From JAFGBI01 sp964454025 (GTDB lineage: Bacteria > Myxococcota_A > Polyangia > Polyangiales > Polyangiaceae): DNA of 64,000 nt. The position numbers and the translations under genes were made by a program. Positions 51,629 through 59,864 of this stretch are shown piece after piece. Under the pieces are notes generated by a model that was not told where the DNA came from, searched no databases, and worked only from the letters and a program-made list of their open reading frames with translations. Location of the stretch: assembly GCA_964454025.1 (NCBI GenBank), contig CAYVRP010000030.1, positions 1 through 64,000 of the forward strand, given 5' to 3'. The first letter of the stretch is position 1, and every line of letters begins with the position of its first letter.

Positions 51629-52324
51629 ATGGCCGACGATCGCAAGCGGATCCTGGTGGTCGAGGACGACGAGAGCATCACGCTCGGTCTGACGCTCAAC
51701 CTGGAGGCGGAGGGCTACCTGGTGGAGGTCGCCGCCGACGGCGAGCAGGGCCTCCGGGAAGGTCGCGGCTGTCGGCACGATCTCATCATCCTCGATCTGA
51801 TGCTGCCGCGACTGAACGGCTTCGAGCTGCTCCGGACGTTGCGCCGCGAGGGAGTCGAGACGCCGGTCATCCTGCTCAGCGCGCGCGGGGCCGAGGTCGA
51901 CAAGGTGATGGGGCTCGAGTACGGCGCCGAGGACTACGTCACCAAGCCCTTCGCGCTGGCCGAGTTCCTGGCGCGCGTGAAGGCGGTGCTCCGCCGGGAC
52001 GCGATCGCCCGGCTCGGGCACGTGGAGCGGTTCCGGGCGGGGAACATCGAGGTGAACCCCGCGACACGCGAGGTCACCCGGGGCGGGGCGCTGGTTCCCC
52101 TGACGGCGACGGAGTTCGACGTGCTCTGGTGCCTGATGCAGGCTCGCGGTCGGGTGCTGTCTCGCGACCAGATCCGCGATCGCGTCTGGGGACCGGGCCA
52201 CCACGGGACCAAGCGGACCATCGACAACTTCGTGCTCCAGCTACGCCAGAAGCTCGAGGAGGACGAGTCCGATCCGACGCTGCTCGTGACCGTCCGCGGC
52301 GTGGGCTATCGGTTCGCCGGGTAG
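51629..52324 (+). CDS. OmpR/PhoB-family response regulator
   Basis: A 231-residue regulator. The receiver domain (about 6-120) has the acidic pair EDDE, the phospho-acceptor Asp in LIILDLMLPRLNG, LLSAR, and the Lys in YVTKPF. The DNA-binding winged helix (about 140-230) shows LTATEFDVLWCLMQARGRVLSRDQIRDRVWG and the closing VRGVGYRFAG. It is the likely cognate partner of the kinase just upstream. Because the pair follows the glycogen debranching gene it might respond to carbon status; this is a guess from position. Confidence 0.93.
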   Translation: MADDRKRILVVEDDESITLGLTLNLEAEGYLVEVAADGEQGLREGRGCRHDLIILDLMLPRLNGFELLRTLRREGVETPVILLSARGAEVDKVMGLEYGAEDYVTKPFALAEFLARVKAVLRRDAIARLGHVERFRAGNIEVNPATREVTRGGALVPLTATEFDVLWCLMQARGRVLSRDQIRDRVWGPGHHGTKRTIDNFVLQLRQKLEEDESDPTLLVTVRGVGYRFAG

Positions 52325-52414
52325 CCGCCGCGCGCGGCCCCCGACGCTCCCCCCGCCCCGCGCCGGAGGGGCGGGCGGGGCCGCCCCGTTCGTGCTACAA
52401 GGGCCGCCTGCCCC

Positions 52415-52882
52415 GTGGACCAGAACCTGCTCCGATCCTATTTCGCCACCGTCTACGAGCTGCCGTCGGAGGGTGGTCTGCTGCGCGTGAGCATGGATGG
52501 CGAGATCGTCCACGATCTGGCCACGCTCCCCGAGCTCATGCGCCAGCGCTTCGCGATCCTGACCGCGTACAACCCCCGGTCCATGCTCCTGCCCCGGCGG
52601 GTCAACGACGGGCGACACCAGGTCCTGCGGGATCTCCTGATCCTGGGCTGCTACCGCGTCGAGCACTGCGTGGGATACGACGAGGAGCCCGAGGGGGTGT
52701 GGCGGGAACCGGCCTGGCTGGTGCACGGCATCGAGCGCGACGAGGCGATCCATTTCGGGCGGGTCTTCCGCCAGAACACCATCGTCTACTGCCGGGACGC
52801 GCGGCCCGAGCTCATCGTCACGGACCCGACGTGCGACGAGATCGGGCGGTCCTTCCCGGGCAACTGGCGCATCCGCCAGTGA
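52415..52882 (+). CDS. DUF3293 family protein
   Basis: A 155-residue protein resembling the DUF3293 family (unknown function). The family pattern is visible: FAILTAYNPRSMLLP near residue 50, then DGRHQVLRDLLILGCYRVEHCVGYDEEPEGVWREPAWLVHGI, and HFGRVFRQNTIVYCRDARPELI. Start GTG 52415 is preceded at 13 nt by TACAAG, a weak -10-like hexamer. It stands upstream of hflK on the same strand but with its own intergenic space. Confidence 0.7.
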   Translation: MDQNLLRSYFATVYELPSEGGLLRVSMDGEIVHDLATLPELMRQRFAILTAYNPRSMLLPRRVNDGRHQVLRDLLILGCYRVEHCVGYDEEPEGVWREPAWLVHGIERDEAIHFGRVFRQNTIVYCRDARPELIVTDPTCDEIGRSFPGNWRIRQ

Positions 52883-52942
52883 TCGCGGGGGACTCACCGC
52901 GAGGGACGCAGGCGCCACGGACGCAGCGGAGCACGCAGAGAC

Positions 52943-53971
52943 ATGCGCAGCCAGTTCGACGACCACGAGCCGCGCCCGGACGTCCCGGAGGTCGTGGCGC
53001 AGGTTTCCGAGGCCTTTCGGCGCAACGCCCGGCGCCTCGCGCCCGCCCTCTTCGGGGTCCTCCTCGCGGCGCTCCTCGCCAGCGGGTTCTACGTGGTGGG
53101 GCCGGGGGAGGCCGGGGTCGTGCGGACCTTCGGGCGGGTCACCGCGACGGTCGAGCCGGGCCTGCACTATCGCTGGCCGATCGTGCAGCGACGGAACGTG
53201 GTGAGCGTCAAGAAGATCGAGCGCCTCGAGGTCGGGTTCCGCGGCGAGAAGAAGGAGCTCGACGAGGCGCGGATGCTGACCGGGGACGAGAACATCGTCG
53301 AGGCGAGCATGATCATCCAGTACCGGATCAACGATCCGGTGCGGTACCTGTTCCGGCTGCACCAGCCGGAGGAGGTGCTCCGCGCGACGTCCGAGGTGGC
53401 GCTGCGGACGGTGGTGGCGCGGACGCGGATCGATGACCTGCTGACCGACGGCCGCGAGGCGGTGCAGGCCGAGACGATCCGGCTCCTGCAGGAGCTGATG
53501 GATCAGTGCGACAGCGGCATCGCGGTGGTGGACGTGAAGCTGCAGCAGGTCGAGCCGCCGGAGCAGGTCAAGGACGCCTTCGACGACGTCGTGCGGGCCC
53601 GGGAGGAGCGAGCCAAGCTCGTCAACCAGGCCCGCGGCTACCACGAGGATCAGATCCCGCGAGCGCGGGGCGAGGCGGAGCGGGTCAAGCGCGAGGCCGA
53701 GGCCTACCGGACCGAGCGGGTCCAGCGGGCCCGCGGCGACGTGTCTCGCTTCGAGGCCCAGCTGGCCGAGTACGCCAAGGCCAAGCGGGTGACGCGGGAT
53801 CGACTGTATCTTGAAACCATGGAGCGGGTGCTCGGCAAGGGGGATCGCAAGATCCTGGTGGACGGCGAGGTGTCCCGGGGGCTCCTGCCGCTGCTCCCCC
53901 TGGGGACCGCGGCCGCCGCCGCGGCCGTGGCCCCCGCGAGCCCGGCGCCGCCGGCAGGAGGGAAGCCATGA
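52943..53971 (+). CDS. hflK: HflK (SPFH-domain FtsH modulator subunit)
   Basis: A 342-residue inner-membrane protein that with HflC forms a cage around the FtsH protease. An N-terminal cytoplasmic tail precedes one transmembrane helix (ALFGVLLAALLASGFYVVG), then the SPFH/band-7 domain (GEAGVVRTFGRVTATVEPGLHYRWPIV ... NIVEASMIIQYRINDPVRYLF), a coiled coil (AREERAKLVNQARGYHEDQI) and a C-terminus that is Ala/Pro-rich. It lacks the long Gly-rich N-terminus of E. coli HflK. The stop overlaps the hflC ATG (ATGA). Confidence 0.92.
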   Translation: MRSQFDDHEPRPDVPEVVAQVSEAFRRNARRLAPALFGVLLAALLASGFYVVGPGEAGVVRTFGRVTATVEPGLHYRWPIVQRRNVVSVKKIERLEVGFRGEKKELDEARMLTGDENIVEASMIIQYRINDPVRYLFRLHQPEEVLRATSEVALRTVVARTRIDDLLTDGREAVQAETIRLLQELMDQCDSGIAVVDVKLQQVEPPEQVKDAFDDVVRAREERAKLVNQARGYHEDQIPRARGEAERVKREAEAYRTERVQRARGDVSRFEAQLAEYAKAKRVTRDRLYLETMERVLGKGDRKILVDGEVSRGLLPLLPLGTAAAAAAVAPASPAPPAGGKP

Positions 53972-55089
53972 GGGACTCCGGCGGGCTGCTGCTGATCGTG
54001 CTGGTGCTGGTGGTGACGGGGTGGTCCGCGACGTTCACCATCGACGAGACGGAGCTCGCGATCGTGACCCAGTTCGGGGATTTCAAGCGGAAGATCACCG
54101 AGCCCGGGCTCCACTTCAAGATCCCGTTCGTGCAGACCGTGAGCCGGATGGAACGACGGATCCTCGGCAGCGAGAGCCCACCCTCCAGCTACCTCACGCG
54201 CGACAAGAAGCGCCTCGTCGTCGACCCCATCACCCGGTGGCGCGTCGAGGATCCGCTCCCCTTCTACACCTCGGTGCGCGACGAGCTCGGCGCCAAGGCG
54301 CGCCTCGACGATCTGACCAACAGCGAGCTCCGACGTGAGCTCGCGAGCCGGGATTTCGGCGAGCTCGTGTGCGTCCCACGGGCCGCGGCGACCCGTGGGA
54401 TCGGCGCGGGTCCGTCCAACGCTGGCGCCGCGGGGACCGCCGCGCCGGCAGACGCCCCGCCCGCCGCGGTCGCGGCTGCGGCGCCGTCGGCGGCGCCCGC
54501 GGCGCCGGGGCCGCCGGCGCCGTCGGCGGCGGCCTCGGCCGGCGCGGGCGCGCGCCCGGAGCCGGTCGACGAGTTCGTGCTCGCCGGACCGGACACGGCG
54601 GCGCTCGCCAGCGACGAGTCCGAGCACCGCGAGTGTGGCCGTGATCAGGTGATGGCCTCCGTCACCCAGCACGTGCAGGAGCTGGCGGCCAAATACGGGA
54701 TCCGCGTGATCGACGTCCGCATGAAGCGCACCGATCTGCCTGCGGAGGTGCAGGAGAGCGTCTACCAGCGCATGAAGGCCGAGCGGGCCCGCGTCGCCAC
54801 CGCCTATCGCTCCAAGGGCGAGGAGGAGGCGCAGAAGATCCGAGCCGACACCGACAAGCAGCGGCGGTTGATCCTGGCGGAGGCCTACGCGACCGCGGAA
54901 ACCCTCCGCGGCGAAGGGGACGCGGAGAGCATCCGCACCTACGCGGACGCCTTCGGCAAGGACGCGGAATTCTACGCCTTCTTGCGGAGCCTGGAGACTT
55001 ATGAGAAATCCATCGACGCTAGCGCGACGCTCGTGCTCTCGACGACCTCGCCGCTCTTCCGCTATCTCGTCGACCCGGGCGGCTTCTGA
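53968..55089 (+). CDS. hflC: HflC with an Ala/Pro-rich insertion in the SPFH domain
   Basis: A 373-residue partner of HflK. It has the N-terminal helix (LLLIVLVLVVTGWSATFTIDE), the start of the SPFH domain (AIVTQFGDFKRKITEPGLHFKIPFV), and the C-terminal half (KYGIRVIDVRMKRTDLPAEVQESVYQRMKAERARVA; DAEFYAFLRSLETYEKS). Between residues about 137 and 215 it carries a low-complexity Ala/Pro/Gly insertion that ordinary HflC proteins lack, accounting for about 40 extra residues over the E. coli length. The insertion falls near the boundary between SPFH and coiled-coil parts and should loop out into the periplasm. ATG 53968 is coupled to hflK. Confidence 0.92.
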   Translation: MRDSGGLLLIVLVLVVTGWSATFTIDETELAIVTQFGDFKRKITEPGLHFKIPFVQTVSRMERRILGSESPPSSYLTRDKKRLVVDPITRWRVEDPLPFYTSVRDELGAKARLDDLTNSELRRELASRDFGELVCVPRAAATRGIGAGPSNAGAAGTAAPADAPPAAVAAAAPSAAPAAPGPPAPSAAASAGAGARPEPVDEFVLAGPDTAALASDESEHRECGRDQVMASVTQHVQELAAKYGIRVIDVRMKRTDLPAEVQESVYQRMKAERARVATAYRSKGEEEAQKIRADTDKQRRLILAEAYATAETLRGEGDAESIRTYADAFGKDAEFYAFLRSLETYEKSIDASATLVLSTTSPLFRYLVDPGGF

Positions 55090-55113
55090 CGGCGGCGGTC
55101 CGCGCCGCAGTGC

Positions 55114-55119
55114 TATACC
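55114..55119 (+). promoter_or_regulatory. Candidate -10 hexamer (TATACC) for the PDZ-like gene
   Basis: TATACC (4 of 6 to TATAAT) ends 9 nt before GTG 55129; no Shine-Dalgarno sequence. It supports the GTG as start. Confidence 0.4.
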
Positions 55120-55128
55120 TGAGCCACC

Positions 55129-55866
55129 GTGCGCATCGGCCACGTCGCACCGTTGACCGGGCTCCTGGTGCTCGGGGCGCTGACCGCCGGGCTCATGGGC
55201 GCCCTGGCCGACGACCTGGGGCGGCGGCTCGGGGAAGGGCTGGCGGGCGGGGTCGCCGCCATCGCCCCACTGCCTCCTGCCCCGCCGCCGCGCTGCGAGC
55301 TCGTCGCGGAGCGAGCGCCCGCGGCGCCGCTCCCGCTCGCGTCCCCGCCTTCGCCGGGCCGGTCCCGGTTCGCCGGGGGTGCGCCGCGGTCCCCTCACCC
55401 CGTCAGGCGGCCCGCGGAGGCGCCCCGCCGCGGCCTGCGCGTGCCGGCGGAAACCGTGCTGCGTCTCGCACGGAGCGGTGCCCGCCCGCGGGGGGTGCCC
55501 GTGCCCGCCGCCGGTGGGAGGCCGGCCGGGATCCTGCTGCAGGACGTCGGGGGACTGGGGGTAGGGTTAGAGGACGGCGACGTGCTCACCATGGCGGGCG
55601 GGGTGCCGGCGCGTAGCCCAGCGGATGTGGTCGGGATGGTCATCGCGGCCCGGGGACGTCGAGCGGCCACGATCGGTGGCCAGTTCTGGCGAGACGGTGA
55701 GCTGTGGGATCTCGTCGTGGAGCAGCCGTACCCGGAGCCCCCGTCCCGGCACGAGCGGGACGCGGGGCAGGCGACGCGGGCGGTGGAGGCCGCGGTCGGC
55801 GCCGCGACGGCGGCCGCGGCCCGGGGCGGCGGCCGGTTGACGGCCGCCCCCATCGCGACCAATTAG
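55129..55866 (+). CDS. Membrane-anchored PDZ-like protein
   Basis: A 245-residue protein with an N-terminal hydrophobic anchor (LTGLLVLGALTAGLMGALA), a Pro/Ala/Arg-rich stretch (about 48-105) and a small domain (about 125-205) that reads like a PDZ of the GspC/HtrA type: GLGVGLEDGDVLTMAGGVPARSPADVVGMVIAARGRRAATIGGQFWRDGELW, matching the GLxxGDxIxxxNGxxxxsxxdvxxxI pattern. The C-terminus is Ala-rich. It follows hflC by 39 bp but has its own candidate -10 hexamer. A role with a protease or secretion complex is possible, not shown. Confidence 0.65.
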   Translation: MRIGHVAPLTGLLVLGALTAGLMGALADDLGRRLGEGLAGGVAAIAPLPPAPPPRCELVAERAPAAPLPLASPPSPGRSRFAGGAPRSPHPVRRPAEAPRRGLRVPAETVLRLARSGARPRGVPVPAAGGRPAGILLQDVGGLGVGLEDGDVLTMAGGVPARSPADVVGMVIAARGRRAATIGGQFWRDGELWDLVVEQPYPEPPSRHERDAGQATRAVEAAVGAATAAAARGGGRLTAAPIATN

Positions 55867-55873
55867 CCTCCGC

Positions 55874-56140
55874 ATGGCGCGGACGGTTTCCTGCGTGAAG
55901 CTCGGGGCGGAGGCGGAGGGGCTCGAGAAGCCGCCCTTCAAGGGTGACCTCGGGCAGCGCATCTTCGAGCAGGTGTCGAAGGAGGCGTGGCGGGGATGGC
56001 TCGAGCACTCCAAGATGCTCATCAACGAGTTTCGCCTCGATCTGACCAGCGCCCGCGGCCAGCAGATCTGGATGTCCGAGTGCGAGCGTTACTTCTTCGG
56101 TGACGGGTCGGCACCGCCGCCGGACTTCGTCGCTCGCTAG
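55874..56140 (+). CDS. yggX: Probable Fe(II)-trafficking protein
   Basis: An 88-residue protein of the YggX family, which supports iron handling and protects Fe-S enzymes from oxidation. The family pattern is clear: RTVSCVKLGAEAEGL with the conserved Cys, GDLGQRIFEQVSKEAWRGWL, HSKMLINEFRLDL and the closing ERYFFG. Length matches the family (about 90). It starts 8 nt after the previous stop codon and is convergent with the TerB-like gene (16 bp apart). Confidence 0.93.
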   Translation: MARTVSCVKLGAEAEGLEKPPFKGDLGQRIFEQVSKEAWRGWLEHSKMLINEFRLDLTSARGQQIWMSECERYFFGDGSAPPPDFVAR

Positions 56141-56156
56141 GCGGGGCTCCGCTCGC

Positions 56157-56483
56157 TCAGGCCAGGAGCCGCTCGAGCAGCGCGAGGTCATCGGCCTCGT
56201 GCGGGTCGATGACGCCGTCGGCGCCGACGATGGCGCGCGCGCAGCTCAGGAACAGCTCACGGTGGCGGCGCGGCACCCGGTTGGGATCCACCTCCTCGGC
56301 GGGGACCCCGGCCTCGAGCCACTGCTCGACCAGGGCGAGCTCCTCCGCGGCGAGCCCCAGCCTGTCCACCAGCCGAGCGACGAATTCGCGCTCCTGGTCG
56401 CGGACCTCGAGGTCCGCCCAGGCGAAGGCGCAGACGAACCGCAGCAGCAGCAGGCGTTCTTCTCGGGAGAGTTCGCTCAGCAC
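56157..56483 (-). CDS. Small TerB/DUF533-like helical protein
   Basis: A 108-residue all-helical acidic protein. The sequence (LSREERLLLLRFVCAFAWAD ... QEREFVARLVDRLGLAAEELALVEQWL ... GADGVIDPHEADDLALLERLL) resembles the TerB/TerB-like fold, including the repeated hydrophobic-acidic pattern A-x-x-x-A-D-G-x-I-D-x-x-E. TerB proteins occur in tellurite-resistance and stress systems, but no other ter gene is here, so the role is unknown. GTG 56483 is chosen; a TAGGCT hexamer ends 7 nt upstream on the minus strand. It diverges from the TetR gene. Confidence 0.65.
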   Translation of the reverse strand: MLSELSREERLLLLRFVCAFAWADLEVRDQEREFVARLVDRLGLAAEELALVEQWLEAGVPAEEVDPNRVPRRHRELFLSCARAIVGADGVIDPHEADDLALLERLLA

Positions 56484-56562
56484 GGAGCCCAGCCTAGCAG
56501 AGCGGGCGGACCGCGGGGCGGGTGTTTCTCGGCGGGGCGCCCCCCGTGATAGGACCGGGGCC

Positions 56563-57249
56563 GTGCCACGGCAGCGTAGAGACCCCGCGGGATCGCCGGG
56601 CGGCGCGCGGGACCGCGCGGGTACGGCGAACCACCGACTCGAGCGCCGGCAGCACATCCTGGCCGCGGCGCGCGACGTCTTCGCGCGACGTGGCTACCAC
56701 GACGCCACCATCGACGACATCGTCGCCGAGGCCGGCGTCGCACGGGGCACGTTCTACCTCTACTTCGCGGACAAGCGCGCCGTGTTCTCCGCGCTCGTCG
56801 ATCGCTTCAGCGCGCGGCTCTCGGTCGCGATCCAGCGCATCGATCCGGACGACCGCACGCGCACCGTCGCGGAGCAGACACGCGCGAACATCCGCGCCAT
56901 CCTCGGCGTCTGCCTGGCCGAGCGGGCGCTGGCCAAGATCTTGCTGGCGGACGCGGCGGGGTCCGACGCCGGTTTCGAGCGGCGCCTGAACACGTTCTTC
57001 GACGAGGCGATCCAGCTGCTGTCCGAGAGCCTCCGTGACGGCCAGGCGCTCGGGATCGTCCGCGACGCCGAGCCCCGCGTGCTCGCGTATCTGACCATCG
57101 GAGCGCTCAAGGAGCTGCTCTACCAGGCGGTCACCCTGGGGCTCGCCGAGGAGAGCGCGGACGCGCTCGCGGCTCAGGTCTTCGCGTTCCTCGCGGAAGG
57201 GTACCTCCGGGTCGAGGCGCCGCCGTCCGCGCGGCGCCGTCGTTCCTGA
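56563..57249 (+). CDS. TetR-family transcriptional regulator
   Basis: A 228-residue repressor-type protein. After a basic N-terminal tail, the TetR helix-turn-helix is clear (RRQHILAAARDVFARRGYHDATIDDIVAEAGVARGTFYLYFADKRAVFSAL). The ligand-binding helical domain follows with no recognisable subfamily motif. GTG 56563 is used; GATAGG ends 9 nt upstream. Its target is not obvious: it is divergent from the TerB-like gene (79 bp between starts), the usual arrangement for TetR regulators, so that gene is the first candidate. Its 3' end is convergent with the protease gene. Confidence 0.9.
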   Translation: MPRQRRDPAGSPGGARDRAGTANHRLERRQHILAAARDVFARRGYHDATIDDIVAEAGVARGTFYLYFADKRAVFSALVDRFSARLSVAIQRIDPDDRTRTVAEQTRANIRAILGVCLAERALAKILLADAAGSDAGFERRLNTFFDEAIQLLSESLRDGQALGIVRDAEPRVLAYLTIGALKELLYQAVTLGLAEESADALAAQVFAFLAEGYLRVEAPPSARRRRS

Positions 57250-57288
57250 CGGCGCGGGGGTGAAGGCCCTGGCGCGCGCGATCGACGC

Positions 57289-58611
57289 CTACTCGTAGGC
57301 GAGCACGCTCTCCATCCGGAGCCCCAGCGTGACGCGGTGCGACGACAGCTCCGGGCGCAGGACGTCGAGCTGATACGCGTAGCTCAGGAGCAGCCGGTTC
57401 AGCCCCCACGAGAGGGTCGCCATGGGGCGCAGGCGCGTCGAGCGGTCGCGGTCCTTGGTCACCATGAAGGTCGGCGCGGCTGGATCGCTCATGTCGACCG
57501 CGCCGCTGACGGAGCGCCGCAGATCCACGCTCAGCGCTGCGCCGAGCCCGATCCCGAGGGCGCCGAGGCCGAGGAGCCGGTACTCCTCGAGGAGCTCGAT
57601 CTGCCAACGGGTGGCGGAGCGGACGATCAGATCACCCCCGGGCTCGGCGCCCTGCCACTGGTAGTGCCCCTGGATGGCGGTCAAAAGGTGGCTCTTCAGC
57701 ACGACGTCGAGCCCCAACCCGATCCCCCAGAGGTCGTCGTGGTCCTCGCGCGAGTAGACCAGGTTCGGGAGGCGTGCGGCCGTCGCCACGGCGCCCCGGT
57801 AGGCGTGGTAGAAGCGATCCCCCGGCCGCGGCAGATCGCCGATCGGGACCGCCATCGTGATGCCGGTCCCCTTGAGGTAGCTGACAACGCCGAGCACCTT
57901 GCCCTCGCAGTCGAGGAGGGGACCGCCCGAGTTGCCCGGGTTGACGGTGCCGTCGACCTCGATCGCGCCGTCGTCGAGCGTCTCCGAGCCCACGCGACCC
58001 CAGGAGACGCTCCACCCCCCCGTCTTGGCGCCGGGGTGCCCGATCATCAGCACGGGGAGCCCGACCTCCACCGTCCGGGTGGACATGGGGATGGGCGCGG
58101 GCGGGTTGCTGAAGGGGACCTCGAGCTCGAGCAAGGCCAGGTCGACCGCCTGGTCGCCGTTGTGGATGACGCGCGCGCGTCGCACTTGGCCGTCGCGGGC
58201 CACGACGTTGACCCAGCGCCCGTGCTCCACGACGTGCAGTGCCGTGACGATGGTGGTGGGGCTCTCGAAGACGAAGCCCGCGCCCCAGCCGTTGGCAGTC
58301 TCCACGCGCACCACGGACTCCACCGCGCGCCGGAAGGCGCGCTGCTCCCACCCGGCCTCGCACGCTCCGACCGTGGTCGGGGCCGCCTCCCCTGCCTCGG
58401 CCGCCGCGCCCCCTTCGCTCGGCGCCGCCGCCTTCGCCGGCTCGTCCGGCCCCTCTTCCGCCAGGGGCGGCGCGGCGCGGGCCGACGTCGCCCACCCCCC
58501 CAGCGCGAGGGCCGTCGCGCGCGCGCCCGCGAGCCACCGTCCGGGCCGCTCACCCGGCGGGGCGCCGGGCGCGCCCGCGCGCGGTGCGCCGCTGCGAGCC
58601 GTGGCGCTCAC
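57289..58611 (-). CDS. Trypsin-like serine protease with C-terminal beta-rich domain
   Basis: A 440-residue exported protein. A signal-like segment (ATALALGGWATSARA) precedes an acidic Ala-rich stretch and a chymotrypsin-fold protease (about 93-280) with an intact triad: His126 in VTALHVVEH, Asp157 in VDLALLEL, and Ser228 in VNPGNSGGPLL. The architecture looks like HtrA/DegS, but no PDZ domain follows. Instead residues about 295-440 alternate polar and hydrophobic residues (GLGLDVVLKSHLLTAIQGHY ... LGLGALGIGLGAALSVDL ... RVTLGLRMESVLAYE), like outer-membrane beta-strands. GTG 58611 is 13 nt after the lipoprotein stop, so both are probably cotranscribed. Confidence 0.85.
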   Translation of the reverse strand: MSATARSGAPRAGAPGAPPGERPGRWLAGARATALALGGWATSARAAPPLAEEGPDEPAKAAAPSEGGAAAEAGEAAPTTVGACEAGWEQRAFRRAVESVVRVETANGWGAGFVFESPTTIVTALHVVEHGRWVNVVARDGQVRRARVIHNGDQAVDLALLELEVPFSNPPAPIPMSTRTVEVGLPVLMIGHPGAKTGGWSVSWGRVGSETLDDGAIEVDGTVNPGNSGGPLLDCEGKVLGVVSYLKGTGITMAVPIGDLPRPGDRFYHAYRGAVATAARLPNLVYSREDHDDLWGIGLGLDVVLKSHLLTAIQGHYQWQGAEPGGDLIVRSATRWQIELLEEYRLLGLGALGIGLGAALSVDLRRSVSGAVDMSDPAAPTFMVTKDRDRSTRLRPMATLSWGLNRLLLSYAYQLDVLRPELSSHRVTLGLRMESVLAYE

Positions 58612-58624
58612 GGCGTGATCGCGC

Positions 58625-59320
58625 TCATGGCGTCGAGGTGAACGAGACGCAACGCCGCTGGATGGCCACGAACACGCCCCCCTCTCCGAAGGCCGGGTCG
58701 ACCTCACCGTGGCGGGTGCGCTCGACGCACAGGGTCGCCTCGCAGGTTTCCTCCTCCGCGTCGTCGTGCAGGTCGTAGTCGCTCGCCGAGAGGGTCAAGG
58801 TCCCGCTTTCGTCCACGTCGCTGCCGTTCGGGAACATGCAGTCGCCGTCGAGCTCCCACGCCTCGTCGTCGTCGGAGGGGCTCCAGGTGACCTCGATCTC
58901 TTCGCCGCGGGAGACGGTGTCGGGGATCCCCTCGAGCTCGAACGGATCGGGGAGGGTCACGCTCGAGTCGGGTGCGCTGACGTCCTCCTCGGCGCGGTTG
59001 AACGCGACCACGAACTCGGTCCCGCCCTCCTCGGTGTCGAAGGTCGTCTTGTAGTAGTTGCCGCTCTTGCCGAGCTCCCGATCCTCGCCGTCCACGGTGG
59101 CGACGAGCTCGTCCTCGCCTTCCATCTCGAGGTAGGTGTTGGACCTGCTGCCGCCGGGCTTGAGCGCCACGGTCACCGTCGCTTCGCCGTTGCCGGTCGC
59201 CAGCACCTCCATGTCCGCGTAGATGCCGGAGGTCTTGATGTCATTGGAGTCGACGTCTTCGGTGCAGGCGAAGGCGACGAGTCCGAGCACGGCGATGACT
59301 GGGTGATGAATCCTCGACAT
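58625..59320 (-). CDS. Acidic lipoprotein of unknown function
   Basis: A 231-residue predicted lipoprotein. The signal (IHHPVIAVLGLVAFAC) ends in a lipobox-like LVAFAC. The mature part is very acidic and beta-rich (TEDVDSNDIKTSGIYADMEV ... GEATVTVALKPGGSRSNTYLEMEGEDELVATVDG) with two cysteine pairs near the end (GDCM and CEATLCVERT, RRC) that may form disulfides. No family is recognised, though similar lipoproteins with DIKTSGIYA-type openings are known to me from myxobacteria. ATG 59320 has a strong Shine-Dalgarno (GGGAGGGG). It lies upstream of the protease gene in the same unit. Confidence 0.75.
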   Translation of the reverse strand: MSRIHHPVIAVLGLVAFACTEDVDSNDIKTSGIYADMEVLATGNGEATVTVALKPGGSRSNTYLEMEGEDELVATVDGEDRELGKSGNYYKTTFDTEEGGTEFVVAFNRAEEDVSAPDSSVTLPDPFELEGIPDTVSRGEEIEVTWSPSDDDEAWELDGDCMFPNGSDVDESGTLTLSASDYDLHDDAEEETCEATLCVERTRHGEVDPAFGEGGVFVAIQRRCVSFTSTP

Positions 59321-59429
59321 GGGTTCCCCTCCCGCGTTGGGGGACGTGCGGCGCGGGGCGCGCCGCCCCCCGGGGCCCCATAGTCCCGCCCCCCGCCGCA
59401 TGGAAGCCGGTGAACATCAAATTTGGCGG

Positions 59430-59439
59430 NNNNNNNNNN
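59430..59439. other. Assembly gap (10 N)
   Basis: Ten N in the intergenic region upstream of the acidic lipoprotein gene, next to long C and G runs that commonly break assemblies. True length unknown. Confidence 0.95.
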
Positions 59440-59478
59440 GCCCGGCTATCCCGGGGTCTGCCTACCGCCCCCGGGGTC

Positions 59479-59496
59479 CCCCCCCCGCGGGGGGGG
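59479..59496. repeat. C8-GC-G8 palindrome
   Basis: Eight C (of a run of nine), GC, then eight G give an 18-bp self-complementary block, followed by further G runs. It may be real or a base-calling artefact beside the gap. Confidence 0.5.
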
Positions 59497-59864
59497 CGGG
59501 GCGGGGGGGGCCGCGCCGCACGCCGTCTCCGAATAGGCCCGACCGGCGACGAATGCAAGACGTATACCAGCAATTGTCGAGGCTTCTCGGGTGCGGGTCG
59601 TCCCGGTCGCTATCGCTGACGGCGACGTCTGGCCCTGACAGCCGTGTCACGGGGCGTGAAGCCGCGACCACGCCGCACTCGGGCTGCGGAGCGGCCCGTT
59701 GCGGCCGGCGCCGGGCCGGGACAGGTTAGCGACCGACAGGGAGCGGGTCGTAGGATGCAGCGGCACGGGGCTCGTAGCGCGGGGGGTGACGGCGCCGACG
59801 CACCCTTCGCGCTGACGGCTCGGCGTCGGTCCCCGACCTCGGTTCGGCCGGGAGCGGCGGCGCC

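Larger units (their letters stand above)
59321..59864. other. 544-bp divergent intergenic region with assembly gap
   Basis: No credible gene or tRNA. It contains the 10-N gap, a C/G homopolymer palindrome (59479-59496), and a more AT-containing patch near 59540-59600 that could hold promoters for the divergent lipoprotein and FadJ-like genes; no convincing -35/-10 pair was found. Confidence 0.6.

Noticed and set aside
59440..59864. Possible tRNA or ncRNA in the long region beside the 10-N gap
   Set aside because: No GTTCRA-type T-arm, no paired acceptor stem and no recognised RNA family pattern.
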